Origin: Orbus sasakiae
GTDB lineage: Bacteria > Pseudomonadota > Gammaproteobacteria > Enterobacterales > Orbaceae
NCBI RefSeq assembly: GCF_039542345.1
Contig: NZ_BAABHY010000006.1
Location: 186,001 to 250,000 of the forward strand
Length of the DNA: 64,000 nt
Reading direction: 5' to 3'
The first letter of the stretch is position 1, and every line of letters begins with the position of its first letter. The position numbers and the translations under genes are program-made. Shown piece after piece: positions 27,637 to 36,476 of this stretch. A model generated the notes under the pieces. The model saw only the letters and a list, made by a program, of their open reading frames with translations, made no database searches and was not told where the DNA came from.

Positions 27637-28932
27637 ATGAACTCAAGCAACTTACCAAAACCAGATGCCATGTCCAGCTTAGCGACATGGCTTCATTATT
27701 TAGAGCAGATTCATCCTAAAACAATTGAGTTAGGTTTGGATCGTGTGACTCGTGTTGCCGATAAATTATCGGTACTCAAACCGGCTCCGTTTGTTTTTAC
27801 GGTTGCTGGCACCAATGGAAAAGGCACGACTTGTCGAGCCTTGGAAATGATATTACTCGAGGCTGGTTTTAAAGTTGGGGTCTATAGTTCGCCTCATTTA
27901 ATCCGTTATACCGAGCGTGTACGTATTAATAATCAAGAATGTCCTGATGTTGGGCATGTTAATGCTTTTGAGCAGATTGAAACTGCGCGTCACGATATTT
28001 CGTTAACCTATTTTGAATATTCGACCCTCGCGGCATTATTGCTATTTAAACAAGCAAATCTTGATGTGGTGATACTTGAAGTGGGTCTCGGTGGCAGACT
28101 TGATGCAACAAATATTGTTGATGCAGATGTTGCAGTCATTACCTCGATAGCGCTGGATCATACCGATTATCTTGGCAATACCCGCGAAAGTATTGGACGC
28201 GAGAAAGCAGGAATTTTCAAACCACAGTGTATTGCTGTTGTGGGTGAACCGGACATTCCACACACGATTTATGATGTTGCGCATCAAAAACACGTTCAAC
28301 TCCATTGTTGCCAGCCAAATCAAGATTATGATTGGCAATATCAACAAGATAATCATCATTCATGGCAGTTTCGTTCGCAATCCTCGCATTATGATAATTT
28401 ACCGATGGTGAAAATTCCATTGGCGAATGCGGCAACTGCATTGGCCGCATTAAGTTATAGTCGCTTAGCGATAAGTGAAAAATCGATTAAAAACGGTTTA
28501 ATGAAAACCGAATTGACTGGTCGGTTTCAAATTATTCGACATGACCCTATGGTGATTATTGATGTTGCACATAATCCACATGCCGCAACTTATTTACAAA
28601 AACAGTTGCAGATACTTCGAACAAGTCAACCTAACACGAAAAAATTGCGGCTTGTTATTGGTATGTTAAAAGATAAAGATATTGCATCGACAGTACAGAT
28701 TCTAAGCGCTGATGCTTGGTACTGTGCAACGCTATATGGCGAAAGAGGCACCGATGCTTCTGAGATTGCTAAACATATTCATATTCGTGGTGACCAGACG
28801 ATTCAACGTTTTACATCCGTTGAACATGCTTTTAAGCAAGCGATACATGATGCCGATAAAAATGACATTATTGTTGTTTGCGGTTCATTTCATACGGTAT
28901 CTGACGTTTTAAATTTGGTGGCAAATGAATAA
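27637..28932 (+). CDS. folC: Dihydrofolate synthase / folylpolyglutamate synthase
   Basis: Adds glutamate to dihydropteroate and then extends folate polyglutamate tails. The 431 residues show the Mur-ligase-like P-loop GTNGKGTTCRAL (about residue 58), the EVGLGGRLDATN motif and IDVAHNPHA in the C-terminal domain. It follows accD by 25 bp and its last eight bases overlap the dedD start, so translation of the two is coupled. Confidence 0.97.
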   Translation: MNSSNLPKPDAMSSLATWLHYLEQIHPKTIELGLDRVTRVADKLSVLKPAPFVFTVAGTNGKGTTCRALEMILLEAGFKVGVYSSPHLIRYTERVRINNQECPDVGHVNAFEQIETARHDISLTYFEYSTLAALLLFKQANLDVVILEVGLGGRLDATNIVDADVAVITSIALDHTDYLGNTRESIGREKAGIFKPQCIAVVGEPDIPHTIYDVAHQKHVQLHCCQPNQDYDWQYQQDNHHSWQFRSQSSHYDNLPMVKIPLANAATALAALSYSRLAISEKSIKNGLMKTELTGRFQIIRHDPMVIIDVAHNPHAATYLQKQLQILRTSQPNTKKLRLVIGMLKDKDIASTVQILSADAWYCATLYGERGTDASEIAKHIHIRGDQTIQRFTSVEHAFKQAIHDADKNDIIVVCGSFHTVSDVLNLVANE

Positions 28933-29452
28933 TAAAAAACGTAATCAATTAATTGGCTTTATCACGCTGATCTTAGTTGCCTTATTAGTTGCGCCTTATG
29001 TGATAACAAATAAATCAAGGCAGGCAGACACATCCATTCCATTGTTATCTTCTACTAATGAAATAGAGAATGAATTAGTACAAGATATTGAAGAACTTAA
29101 TATAATAGACCCACCATTATCACCAGATTCTCAATCGCCCGTTATTAATTCGGTACCCGAACAAGTTGTTAGTGCACCAATTGAACAAACCCTAACAGCT
29201 GATAATAATCCCAATACAATAAAGAACTATGTTATACAATTAGTCGCGTTAAAAAATAAACGTAAAATTGAAGAGTTAGTGGCCCTATTAAGACTGAATA
29301 ACTATGATGCGTATACGACACCGCAAGTTCCTCAAGAAGGGATATTAACGCGGTTGTTTGTCGGTCCCTACCTGACTAAAGAACAAGCGGATATGGTGAT
29401 CATTGATTTAGAGCATCTGACTAAGTTAAAAGGCTTTGTCACTACAAAGTAG
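28925..29452 (+). CDS. dedD: SPOR-domain division protein DedD
   Basis: Inner-membrane divisome accessory protein. The 175 residues have a short basic cytoplasmic start, one membrane helix (about residues 10-27), a proline and acid-rich linker, and a C-terminal SPOR domain (NYVIQLVALKNKRKIEELV... to TTK) that binds denuded septal glycan. It is shorter than E. coli DedD (220), mainly in the linker. Operon position between folC and cvpA is conserved. Confidence 0.93.
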   Translation: MNNKKRNQLIGFITLILVALLVAPYVITNKSRQADTSIPLLSSTNEIENELVQDIEELNIIDPPLSPDSQSPVINSVPEQVVSAPIEQTLTADNNPNTIKNYVIQLVALKNKRKIEELVALLRLNNYDAYTTPQVPQEGILTRLFVGPYLTKEQADMVIIDLEHLTKLKGFVTTK

Positions 29453-29506
29453 ATTAAACCATTAATATAGCATGAGCCGTAAGGCAGTAAAACAGAGAGA
29501 TACGTT

Positions 29507-29995
29507 ATGATGAATTGGGTTGATTTTACCATTATTGGTATTATTGTCTTTTCTGCCTTAGTCAGTTTAGTTAGAGGGTTTGTAAAAGAAGCACTCTCTT
29601 TACTCAGTTGGATCTGTGCTTTTTTTATTGCAAGCCAGTTCTATTTTTATATTAGTGATTATTTTACTTATTTTAACGACGAATTCGTGCGTAATGCGAT
29701 CGCTATTGCGGTATTATTTGTTGCAACATTACTCGTTTGTGCTGTGATTAACTATATTATTAGTGAATTAGTGCAAAAAACGGGGTTATCTGGCACGGAT
29801 AGGGTGTTGGGTGTTTTCTTCGGCATTTTACGCGGTATATTATTAACGGCTGCGGTGTTGTTTTTTGTTGATACCTTTACGCCATTAGCCAAAAGTGTGG
29901 CATGGCAAGAGTCTATTTTGATTCCTCATTTTCATTTTATTGTTCGTTGGTTCTTTGACTTATTACAAAATTCATCGTCATTTTTAGTTAAATAG
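29507..29995 (+). CDS. cvpA: Colicin V production protein homologue CvpA
   Basis: A 162-residue inner-membrane protein with four predicted membrane helices and the conserved start NWVDFTIIGIIVFSALVSL. CvpA is needed for colicin V release and envelope homeostasis in E. coli, with no established biochemical activity. It lies 34 bp before purF. In E. coli this pair is controlled by PurR; no PurR box (ACGCAAACGTTTGCGT type) is visible in the 54-bp gap upstream. Confidence 0.95.
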   Translation: MMNWVDFTIIGIIVFSALVSLVRGFVKEALSLLSWICAFFIASQFYFYISDYFTYFNDEFVRNAIAIAVLFVATLLVCAVINYIISELVQKTGLSGTDRVLGVFFGILRGILLTAAVLFFVDTFTPLAKSVAWQESILIPHFHFIVRWFFDLLQNSSSFLVK

Positions 29996-30029
29996 TGGTG
30001 ATAATCAATCTCTTATTAGGAGTGATCTT

Positions 30030-31550
30030 ATGTGCGGAGTAGTAGGTATTGTTGGCTTTAGTCCGGTAAATCAATCAATTTATGATGCATTAACCGTTTT
30101 GCAACATCGTGGTCAAGATGCAGCGGGTATTGTGACAATTGATGAAAATGACTACTTTCGTTTACGTAAAGCAAATGGCCTTGTACAAGATGTTTTCCAG
30201 GCCCAACATATGCAACGTTTGCAAGGGAATATTGGCATTGGCCATGTTCGTTATCCTACCGCTGGGAGTTCTAGCGTATCGGAAGCACAACCTTTTTACG
30301 TGAATTCACCCTACGGAATTACATTGGCACATAATGGTAATTTAACCAATACCAATGAATTACGCGATAATATGTTAAAGCAAGCGCGTCGCCATATTAA
30401 TACAACATCCGACTCAGAAGTCTTACTTAATATTCTGGCGAGTGAATTGGATAAATTTACAACCGATAGATTAACGCCAGAAAACATCTTCTCAGCGATA
30501 GAACACGTTCACCAAACAATAAAAGGCGCCTACGCCTGTGTGGCGATGGTGATTGGTCATGGCTTGATTGCATTTCGTGATCCAAATGGTATACGGCCAT
30601 TAGTGATTGGTAAGCGAGTGCTGAGTAATCAAAAAACTGAATATATGGTTGCCTCTGAAAGCGTTGCTTTAGATACATTAGATTTTGAGTTTTTACGCGA
30701 TGTTGAACCTGGTGAGGCGATTTATATCACTCAAGATGGGCAATTATATACCAAACAGTGTGCTACCCATGCTAAATATTGTCCGTGTATTTTTGAATAT
30801 GTTTATTTTGCCCGCCCTGATTCATTGATGAATGGTATTTCAGTGTATCAATCACGTATTTTAATGGGGCAGAAATTAGGTCAAAAAATCGCCAAAGAGT
30901 GGCAGGATTTAGATATCGATGTGGTCATTCCCATTCCAGAAACATCTTGTGATGCGGCATTAGAAATTGCACGTATTTTAAATAAACCTTATCGTCAAGG
31001 CTTTGTGAAAAATCGTTATGTAGGCCGCACCTTTATTATGCCAGGTCAAACAATGCGTCAACGTTCAGTCCGACGTAAATTGAATGCAAATCGGATTGAG
31101 TTTGAAGGTAAAAATGTGCTGTTAGTTGATGATTCAATCGTACGAGGCACCACATCGCAACAAATTCTTGAGATGGTGCGCTCAGTAGGGGCGAAAAAGA
31201 TTTACTTAGCATCAGCGGCTCCTGAAATTCGTTATCCCAATGTGTATGGTATTGATATGCCCGTGGCGAATGAACTTATTGCTTATAATCGTAATGTGCA
31301 ACAAATCGCACAAGCTATTGGTGCTGATAAACTAATTTTTCAAGATCTTAATGACTTAATTGCGGCAGTCAGAGAAGGTAATCCTGAATTAACCGAATTT
31401 GAATGTTCTGTATTTGATGGTCGCTATATCACTGGCGATATTAGTGAGTCTTATTTGACTAATTTGCAAAACAGTCGTAGTGATACAAGTAAAGGCGCCT
31501 TACAAAATAAAGATGCTGAAAATTTAGAAATTTATAACGTTGATCAATAA
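30030..31550 (+). CDS. purF: Amidophosphoribosyltransferase
   Basis: First committed step of purine synthesis, making phosphoribosylamine from PRPP and glutamine. The 506 residues match E. coli PurF (505). The nucleophile is C2 in MCGVVGIVGF, exposed after Met removal; the N-terminal Ntn glutaminase domain includes GHVRYPTAGSSS and AHNGNL; the PRPP loop is VLLVDDSIVRGTTS. AGGAG precedes the ATG. ubiX starts five bases after the stop. Confidence 0.98.
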   Translation: MCGVVGIVGFSPVNQSIYDALTVLQHRGQDAAGIVTIDENDYFRLRKANGLVQDVFQAQHMQRLQGNIGIGHVRYPTAGSSSVSEAQPFYVNSPYGITLAHNGNLTNTNELRDNMLKQARRHINTTSDSEVLLNILASELDKFTTDRLTPENIFSAIEHVHQTIKGAYACVAMVIGHGLIAFRDPNGIRPLVIGKRVLSNQKTEYMVASESVALDTLDFEFLRDVEPGEAIYITQDGQLYTKQCATHAKYCPCIFEYVYFARPDSLMNGISVYQSRILMGQKLGQKIAKEWQDLDIDVVIPIPETSCDAALEIARILNKPYRQGFVKNRYVGRTFIMPGQTMRQRSVRRKLNANRIEFEGKNVLLVDDSIVRGTTSQQILEMVRSVGAKKIYLASAAPEIRYPNVYGIDMPVANELIAYNRNVQQIAQAIGADKLIFQDLNDLIAAVREGNPELTEFECSVFDGRYITGDISESYLTNLQNSRSDTSKGALQNKDAENLEIYNVDQ

Positions 31551-31555
31551 AACAG

Positions 31556-32152
31556 ATGAACTTACAACATAACCAAACAGTCAAAAGACGTATTATTGTC
31601 GGTATTTCAGGGGCCAGCGGGGCGCTATACGGTATTCGGCTATTGGAACTGTTAGCAACCCTTGACGACATAGAAACGCATTTAGTCATTTCTCGTTCCG
31701 CTAAGCGTACGATTGAACTTGAAACTGATTATGGATATGAACGTGTGACGCGTTTAGCTGATCACTTTTATGATATTACGGATATTGCAGCAAGTATTTC
31801 ATCGGGTTCATTTAAAACTGACGGGATGATTATTGTACCGTGTTCAATCAAAACCTTATCGGGTATCGCACACAGTTATAGTGATAATTTACTAATTCGT
31901 GCCGCAGATGTGGTATTAAAAGAACAGCGTAAACTTGTACTGTGTGTTCGTGAAACGCCTTTTCATTTAGGGCATATTCAACTGATGCAAACTGCGTGTC
32001 AGATTGGCGCCACAATTATGCCATTAGTCCCTGCCTTTTATCATATGCCTAAAACGATTGATGAATTAATTAATCAATCGTTAACTAGAGTGCTTGATCA
32101 GTTTAATATTCGTACTCATTTTAACTATGCATGGCAAAACCCATCAAAGTAG
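31556..32152 (+). CDS. ubiX: Flavin prenyltransferase UbiX
   Basis: Makes prenylated FMN, the cofactor for the decarboxylase UbiD in ubiquinone synthesis. The 198 residues contain GISGASGALYGIRLLE, the SSGSFKTDGMIIVPCS segment, and RETPFHLGHIQLM, all family hallmarks. It is the last gene of the accD-to-ubiX run, as in E. coli. No clear hairpin terminator follows. Confidence 0.96.
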   Translation: MNLQHNQTVKRRIIVGISGASGALYGIRLLELLATLDDIETHLVISRSAKRTIELETDYGYERVTRLADHFYDITDIAASISSGSFKTDGMIIVPCSIKTLSGIAHSYSDNLLIRAADVVLKEQRKLVLCVRETPFHLGHIQLMQTACQIGATIMPLVPAFYHMPKTIDELINQSLTRVLDQFNIRTHFNYAWQNPSK

Positions 32153-32318
32153 TAACCATTTGTAAAGAATCATTCATCTTCTCAAGATTAATTCTAACAA
32201 AAATGTCATGTTTTACCTTTTATTTATCTTATTGATTTTAAAAAATAAAATAACAGAAAGGTTAATTAATAACCAAATCTTAACAAAATTGTTATTGATC
32301 CATCGTTAATATTTAGAT

Positions 32319-32355
32319 AAATTTGCTGCAAATTTTGTAAAGAATTTTAAATTCT
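32319..32355. promoter_or_regulatory. Two tandem palindromes upstream of adhesin gene
   Basis: Two perfect dyads, AAATTTGC-T-GCAAATTT (32319-32335) and AGAATTT-T-AAATTCT (32341-32355), have centres 21 bp apart, two helical turns. They lie about 85-120 bp before the adhesin start in a very AT-rich 287-bp spacer that otherwise holds no gene. A second short repeat GGTTA..TAACC is at 32260-32274. They could be operator sites, but AT-rich dyads also arise by chance. Confidence 0.4.
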
Positions 32356-32439
32356 GTAATAAATAAGAAAGTTAAATAATTAAAATATAGATATTAATAA
32401 TAATATCAAATAATGATGAATAAATAAGGAATAATTAAG

Positions 32440-35178
32440 ATGAAAAAGAATCTTAATTTATCAGTGGTTGCTGCATTCGTTTTGGCAGCATTAAGCTATA
32501 ATGTTGCTCAGGCTAAAACCAGTCAACACACTTCTACCAATAGCAAAGATGTGAGTTCTGCTAAAGCAGATGATGTACGCGTTTTTGTAAATACTCAACA
32601 ACGTAGCCTATACCAAATTGCCTTATTAAGTGGTATTTCAATTACTGAGCTGCGCAAAATCAATAAAGGCGAATATGATAATGTTGATGTTGTAAAAATA
32701 GGCCAAAGTATTGTATTACCGGCTCATTCATCATTATTGCCTGCTGAATCTAAAGAAATTAAAAAAGAAGAAAAATATAGCAATCTTCCAAGTTTGGGGT
32801 CATCCGATAAAATTGATGTGACAAAAGATGATTCGATGGAACGTCAAGTTGCTACCGTTTTGCAGACATTAGGTCAGCAAGACTGGGATAACATGTCTTC
32901 TGAAAAAATCAAACAAGATCTGAATAATAAAACTCAAGATTATGCTGAAAGCTATGTTCGTAACCAAGTTCATACTCAAGTGATTGATCCTATTCGTAAT
33001 GCTGCACAAGACTTTTTAGGACGTTTTGGTACCGCACAATTGCAATTTGATGTCAGTGACCAAGCTAAATTGAATAATATCAACGTGAAATTATTTAGTC
33101 CTTGGTATGATTCAGATCGTACTTTAATCTTTTCGCAATTAACCTATCAAGAATATGAAAAAGATCGCCGTATTGGTAACTTTGGTATTGGTCAGCGTTG
33201 GGATATTGCCGATAACCGCTGGTTAATTGGTTACAACGTATTTTTTGACCATGATTTTGGACGTAATCACAACCGTCTTGGTTTAGGTCTTGAAGCTTGG
33301 TCAGATTACATGAAATTTGCTGCCAACTACTATACGCCATTATCTGATTGGAAAGACTCTAAAGACTTTGATGATTACTTAGAGAGAGCCGCAAGAGGTT
33401 TTGATATTCGTTTCCAAGGGTATCTACCGTCTTATCCACACCTTGGTGCGTCATTAATGTTTGAACAATACTTTGGTGATAAAGTCGCGTTATTCGGAAA
33501 AGATCATTTACAAAAAGATCCGTATGCTGTCACGTTCGGTGTGGACTATACCCCGGTACCATTATTCACAATTAAAGGTGAACATAAACAGGGTCAAGAC
33601 GCACATAAAATGGCTAAAGTTGAGTTGACAATGAATTACCGTTTAGGGGTGCCACTTAAAGACCAACTAGATCCCAATATGGTCCAAGTTGCACGTTCAC
33701 TCAAAGGAAGCCGTTATGATTTAGTTGACCGTAATAACTACATTGTCCTTGAATATAAAGAGAAAAAATTTAGTGTCGACTTAGCCTCATTAGGTGAATT
33801 TGAAGAACAAACCATTGTTCCTGTTGTCATCTCTGTCCATAATGTTAAAGGTGGCTTGTCAGCATTAAGCTGGAATAATTTAACGGGCAGTGCAGATTTA
33901 AATGCGCTAGGCTTACCGCGAGTTGCTGGAAATGGTGACTTATGTTACAACCGTGGTAGCTCTGTAATGGGGACGTTATGTCCTGCTGGCAATGCATGGA
34001 ATGAAACGGTTGGTGCGGCAACAAGCGATATTTCAAACTGGTCAATTCGTGTACCTGACTATATTAATGCCACAACAGGTGAACGTAATCCAACATCACT
34101 TAGTGGTGTATCTGTACCGGGACGTTATACTTTTGATGTTACCTTGACATCAAACAATGGATTGTCTGCATCATCGAATACATCATGGTTATCCATTAAG
34201 CCATCATCAACCCGTCGTACCGTTGTGGTTGAAAACGTATCACCGGCAAATCCAAGCGGTAACGCGCTAGGTTCTACCGTTGCGGATGCCGCATCAATTG
34301 ATGGTGTGACGACAGTTAAATTAGAAGCGTATTTATTTGATACATCGGTTTTACCTGCACCAGGCGCCGGTTTTAATGATGCATCGATTTTAGTGAATTA
34401 CCCAAGTGCATTCGATCTTGATAAAATTAATACTTATTGGAGTGGCGTTACTCACGATGGTAAAACCGTTAAATTTGTTAATGGTAGTGCATCAGATGCT
34501 AAGTGTGATGTGGTTGACGGGACACCAGAGAGCTGTTTATTAGTGAAATCTGTGCAAGCTGTGGCGGGTTCACCTGATAAATATCAATTAAATGTTGCAA
34601 CAACTGCGCCGTTAGGTGAAGTCACGGTTACGGCTAAAATGAGTCCGTATGGTCAAGGCACGATACCTGTCTACTTTAGTACAACATCGGGTGCAGCTTG
34701 GTTAGCGATTTATGATACTAGCAACGGTAGTATGGTTGCTTATGGTCAAGCAAGTGGTGAAGCAAATTCAATTGTTGCTGTATCGAGCGCGGCGAATCCG
34801 TTTATCGTCGGTAAAACGTATGAAGCAAGAGGCTATGCGGTTGACCCTACCACATCAGGTGCTACACCGATTGCTAGCTTAAATTATGTCTGGTCACTGG
34901 TTGGTGACAATATTGCAGCATGTCCATCATCAGATGGCGTGAGCTACAACACAGTACTAAATGATTTTGTGAGCCAGCCAAACGGTCCATGGTTTAATGT
35001 CAGTACGTCAAACCAATACACGATTAAAGGTTTAGTTGCGGGTAATGTCAGTATGGCAAGTAACGGCTCAGCTGGACTTACAGTGGGCAGTCAATCTTGG
35101 GGTGCATCACATCCAGCTGCATCGCCACAAGCGTGTGCTGGGGATCAAGGATTTAAGTTACAAGTTACCGCTTATTAA
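32440..35178 (+). CDS. Intimin/invasin-type inverse autotransporter adhesin with LysM
   Basis: A 912-residue surface protein of the type Ve secretion class. The signal peptide ends near AQA (residue 25). Residues about 46-95 form a LysM peptidoglycan-binding domain (RSLYQIALLSGISITELRKI). Residues about 130-420 match the inverse-autotransporter barrel, with RWDIADNRWLIGYNVFFDHD and a regular amphipathic strand pattern. The C-terminal passenger (about 420-912) is Ser/Thr/Gly rich and has three cysteine pairs (C502/C514, C689/C699, C828/C899), likely disulfides. No canonical Ig-like repeat array is obvious. The architecture resembles Salmonella SinH and ZirT. The following gene encodes a secreted protein, likely a partner. 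The flanks are housekeeping, so this may be an insertion of accessory genes. Confidence 0.88.
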   Translation: MKKNLNLSVVAAFVLAALSYNVAQAKTSQHTSTNSKDVSSAKADDVRVFVNTQQRSLYQIALLSGISITELRKINKGEYDNVDVVKIGQSIVLPAHSSLLPAESKEIKKEEKYSNLPSLGSSDKIDVTKDDSMERQVATVLQTLGQQDWDNMSSEKIKQDLNNKTQDYAESYVRNQVHTQVIDPIRNAAQDFLGRFGTAQLQFDVSDQAKLNNINVKLFSPWYDSDRTLIFSQLTYQEYEKDRRIGNFGIGQRWDIADNRWLIGYNVFFDHDFGRNHNRLGLGLEAWSDYMKFAANYYTPLSDWKDSKDFDDYLERAARGFDIRFQGYLPSYPHLGASLMFEQYFGDKVALFGKDHLQKDPYAVTFGVDYTPVPLFTIKGEHKQGQDAHKMAKVELTMNYRLGVPLKDQLDPNMVQVARSLKGSRYDLVDRNNYIVLEYKEKKFSVDLASLGEFEEQTIVPVVISVHNVKGGLSALSWNNLTGSADLNALGLPRVAGNGDLCYNRGSSVMGTLCPAGNAWNETVGAATSDISNWSIRVPDYINATTGERNPTSLSGVSVPGRYTFDVTLTSNNGLSASSNTSWLSIKPSSTRRTVVVENVSPANPSGNALGSTVADAASIDGVTTVKLEAYLFDTSVLPAPGAGFNDASILVNYPSAFDLDKINTYWSGVTHDGKTVKFVNGSASDAKCDVVDGTPESCLLVKSVQAVAGSPDKYQLNVATTAPLGEVTVTAKMSPYGQGTIPVYFSTTSGAAWLAIYDTSNGSMVAYGQASGEANSIVAVSSAANPFIVGKTYEARGYAVDPTTSGATPIASLNYVWSLVGDNIAACPSSDGVSYNTVLNDFVSQPNGPWFNVSTSNQYTIKGLVAGNVSMASNGSAGLTVGSQSWGASHPAASPQACAGDQGFKLQVTAY

Positions 35179-35188
35179 TACAGAATTT

Positions 35189-35242
35189 TGACAGTCATGA
35201 ATAGATTCATTGACTGTCATCAAGGGACACCTCAAATGGTGT
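35189..35242 (+). other. Two hairpins between adhesin and partner gene
   Basis: TGACAGTCATGAAT (35189-35202) pairs with ATTCATTGACTGTCA (35205-35219) apart from one bulged T, and ACACC (35227-35231) pairs with GGTGT (35238-35242). Neither is followed by a T-run. They may attenuate, process or protect the mRNA and set different levels of the two proteins. Confidence 0.5.
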
Positions 35243-35296
35243 ATTTATATAAATACAACACAGTATGTTGAAGAAATAAAATAGGAAATTTTAACT

Positions 35297-36319
35297 ATGA
35301 AAAATTTAACCATCAAAAAAGTCGCATTAGGTTTGTTACTTGCTGGTTATGCTGCGAGTGGCGCTTTTGCAGCAACAACTGCTACAACAGCAGCAACGAT
35401 TAAAGGTAATGCCCCAATTATTAAATCAACCGACGCAACACCGACTGAAGGTAAATATTCTGTTCAGGTACAACGTCTTGACTCGTCTAGTGTATGGCAA
35501 AACCTTGCTTCAACAGAAAAGATGAAAGTGGGCGATAAAATTGTGATTAGCTTCGATTATTCAGATGCGGATGGCGATGCAGCTGAAGCTAACTGGATCA
35601 CAACAACGAAAACTAAAACTACGGCAGATGGTAGTGCATCATTAAAATTTGAAGTTAAAATCAATGGTACCACAACAATAATTGGGCCTGAAACCGGTTA
35701 CACTAATGTTGTCTCTGGCACAGCTGGTAAATATGAATATATTATTCCAAATACTGCAGGTGGTAAAAAGCTAGACATTAGCTTAACGCCCGTTTCTAAA
35801 TTTGGTGACCCATACTACGGCACTTCATTAACCGGTAACTTATTCTCGACAACCAACACAACGGGTCCAAGTGTACCACCAGGATGTGAAGATGATTCAA
35901 CCACGCCATGTATTTTACCAAGCGATGATGATGTTATCGTCAGAATTGTTAAAGGGTCTACGCCAGTAACAGGTACAATCCCTGCTCAAACTGCATGGTA
36001 CGGATCTTCAAGTACAGATGATACTATTCCAGAGGCAAATATTCCTAAAGTGGGTGATCAATTCACATATGTAGTTGTGGATACATCAAGCGGTTCTGAA
36101 GTCAACGTAACATCAATGTATACCAAAGCGTCTTGGAACTTCGCCGGTACCAATACTGCAGCACTAGGTGCAACTGCGTCTGATTCGACTAAAGTGGTTT
36201 ATGCAACGAGCTATACAATTGGTATCAATAGTGCAGATGAAATTGCTAAATTATACCCAACAGCACCAGAAGCTGGTGCACAGGGGTATAACTTGTCTGT
36301 AACGGTTGCTGCTGAATAA
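35297..36319 (+). CDS. Secreted protein, SinI/ZirS-like partner of inverse autotransporter
   Basis: A 340-residue exported protein with a signal peptide ending at AFA (residue 25), then a Thr/Ala-rich start. The mature chain is beta-rich and acidic, with one cysteine pair, C197 and C205 (PPGCEDDSTTPCIL), as a possible short disulfide loop. The last 130 residues resemble the adhesin's C-terminus: VGDQFTYVVVD against VGKTYEARGYAVD, and QGYNLSVTV against QGFKLQVTA at the very end. In Salmonella, ZirT exports the exoprotein ZirS, and SinH has the accompanying SinI; by analogy this protein may be exported by or attached to the adhesin. That link is inference. It ends at a strong terminator shared with the adhesin. 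Confidence 0.7.
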   Translation: MKNLTIKKVALGLLLAGYAASGAFAATTATTAATIKGNAPIIKSTDATPTEGKYSVQVQRLDSSSVWQNLASTEKMKVGDKIVISFDYSDADGDAAEANWITTTKTKTTADGSASLKFEVKINGTTTIIGPETGYTNVVSGTAGKYEYIIPNTAGGKKLDISLTPVSKFGDPYYGTSLTGNLFSTTNTTGPSVPPGCEDDSTTPCILPSDDDVIVRIVKGSTPVTGTIPAQTAWYGSSSTDDTIPEANIPKVGDQFTYVVVDTSSGSEVNVTSMYTKASWNFAGTNTAALGATASDSTKVVYATSYTIGINSADEIAKLYPTAPEAGAQGYNLSVTVAAE

Positions 36320-36348
36320 TTTCATCTTTAATCGGATATCATTGATTT

Positions 36349-36374
36349 AAACCACTCTTCGGAGTGGTTTTTTT
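36349..36374 (+). terminator. Terminator of the adhesin module
   Basis: AAACCACTC, tetraloop TTCG, GAGTGGTTT followed by further T residues forms a very stable Rho-independent terminator 29 bp after the partner gene. Confidence 0.94.
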
Positions 36375-36476
36375 ATGGCTAAAAGCGGCATTATTTTATC
36401 AAAAACTATGGCTAAACATGCATGATATTGCACAAATTATGTTATGCTTAGACCATCTTATCAAAAAGGATAATAG

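Noticed and set aside
29452..29507. PurR operator before cvpA-purF
   Set aside because: The gap has no sequence resembling the 16-bp purine operator.
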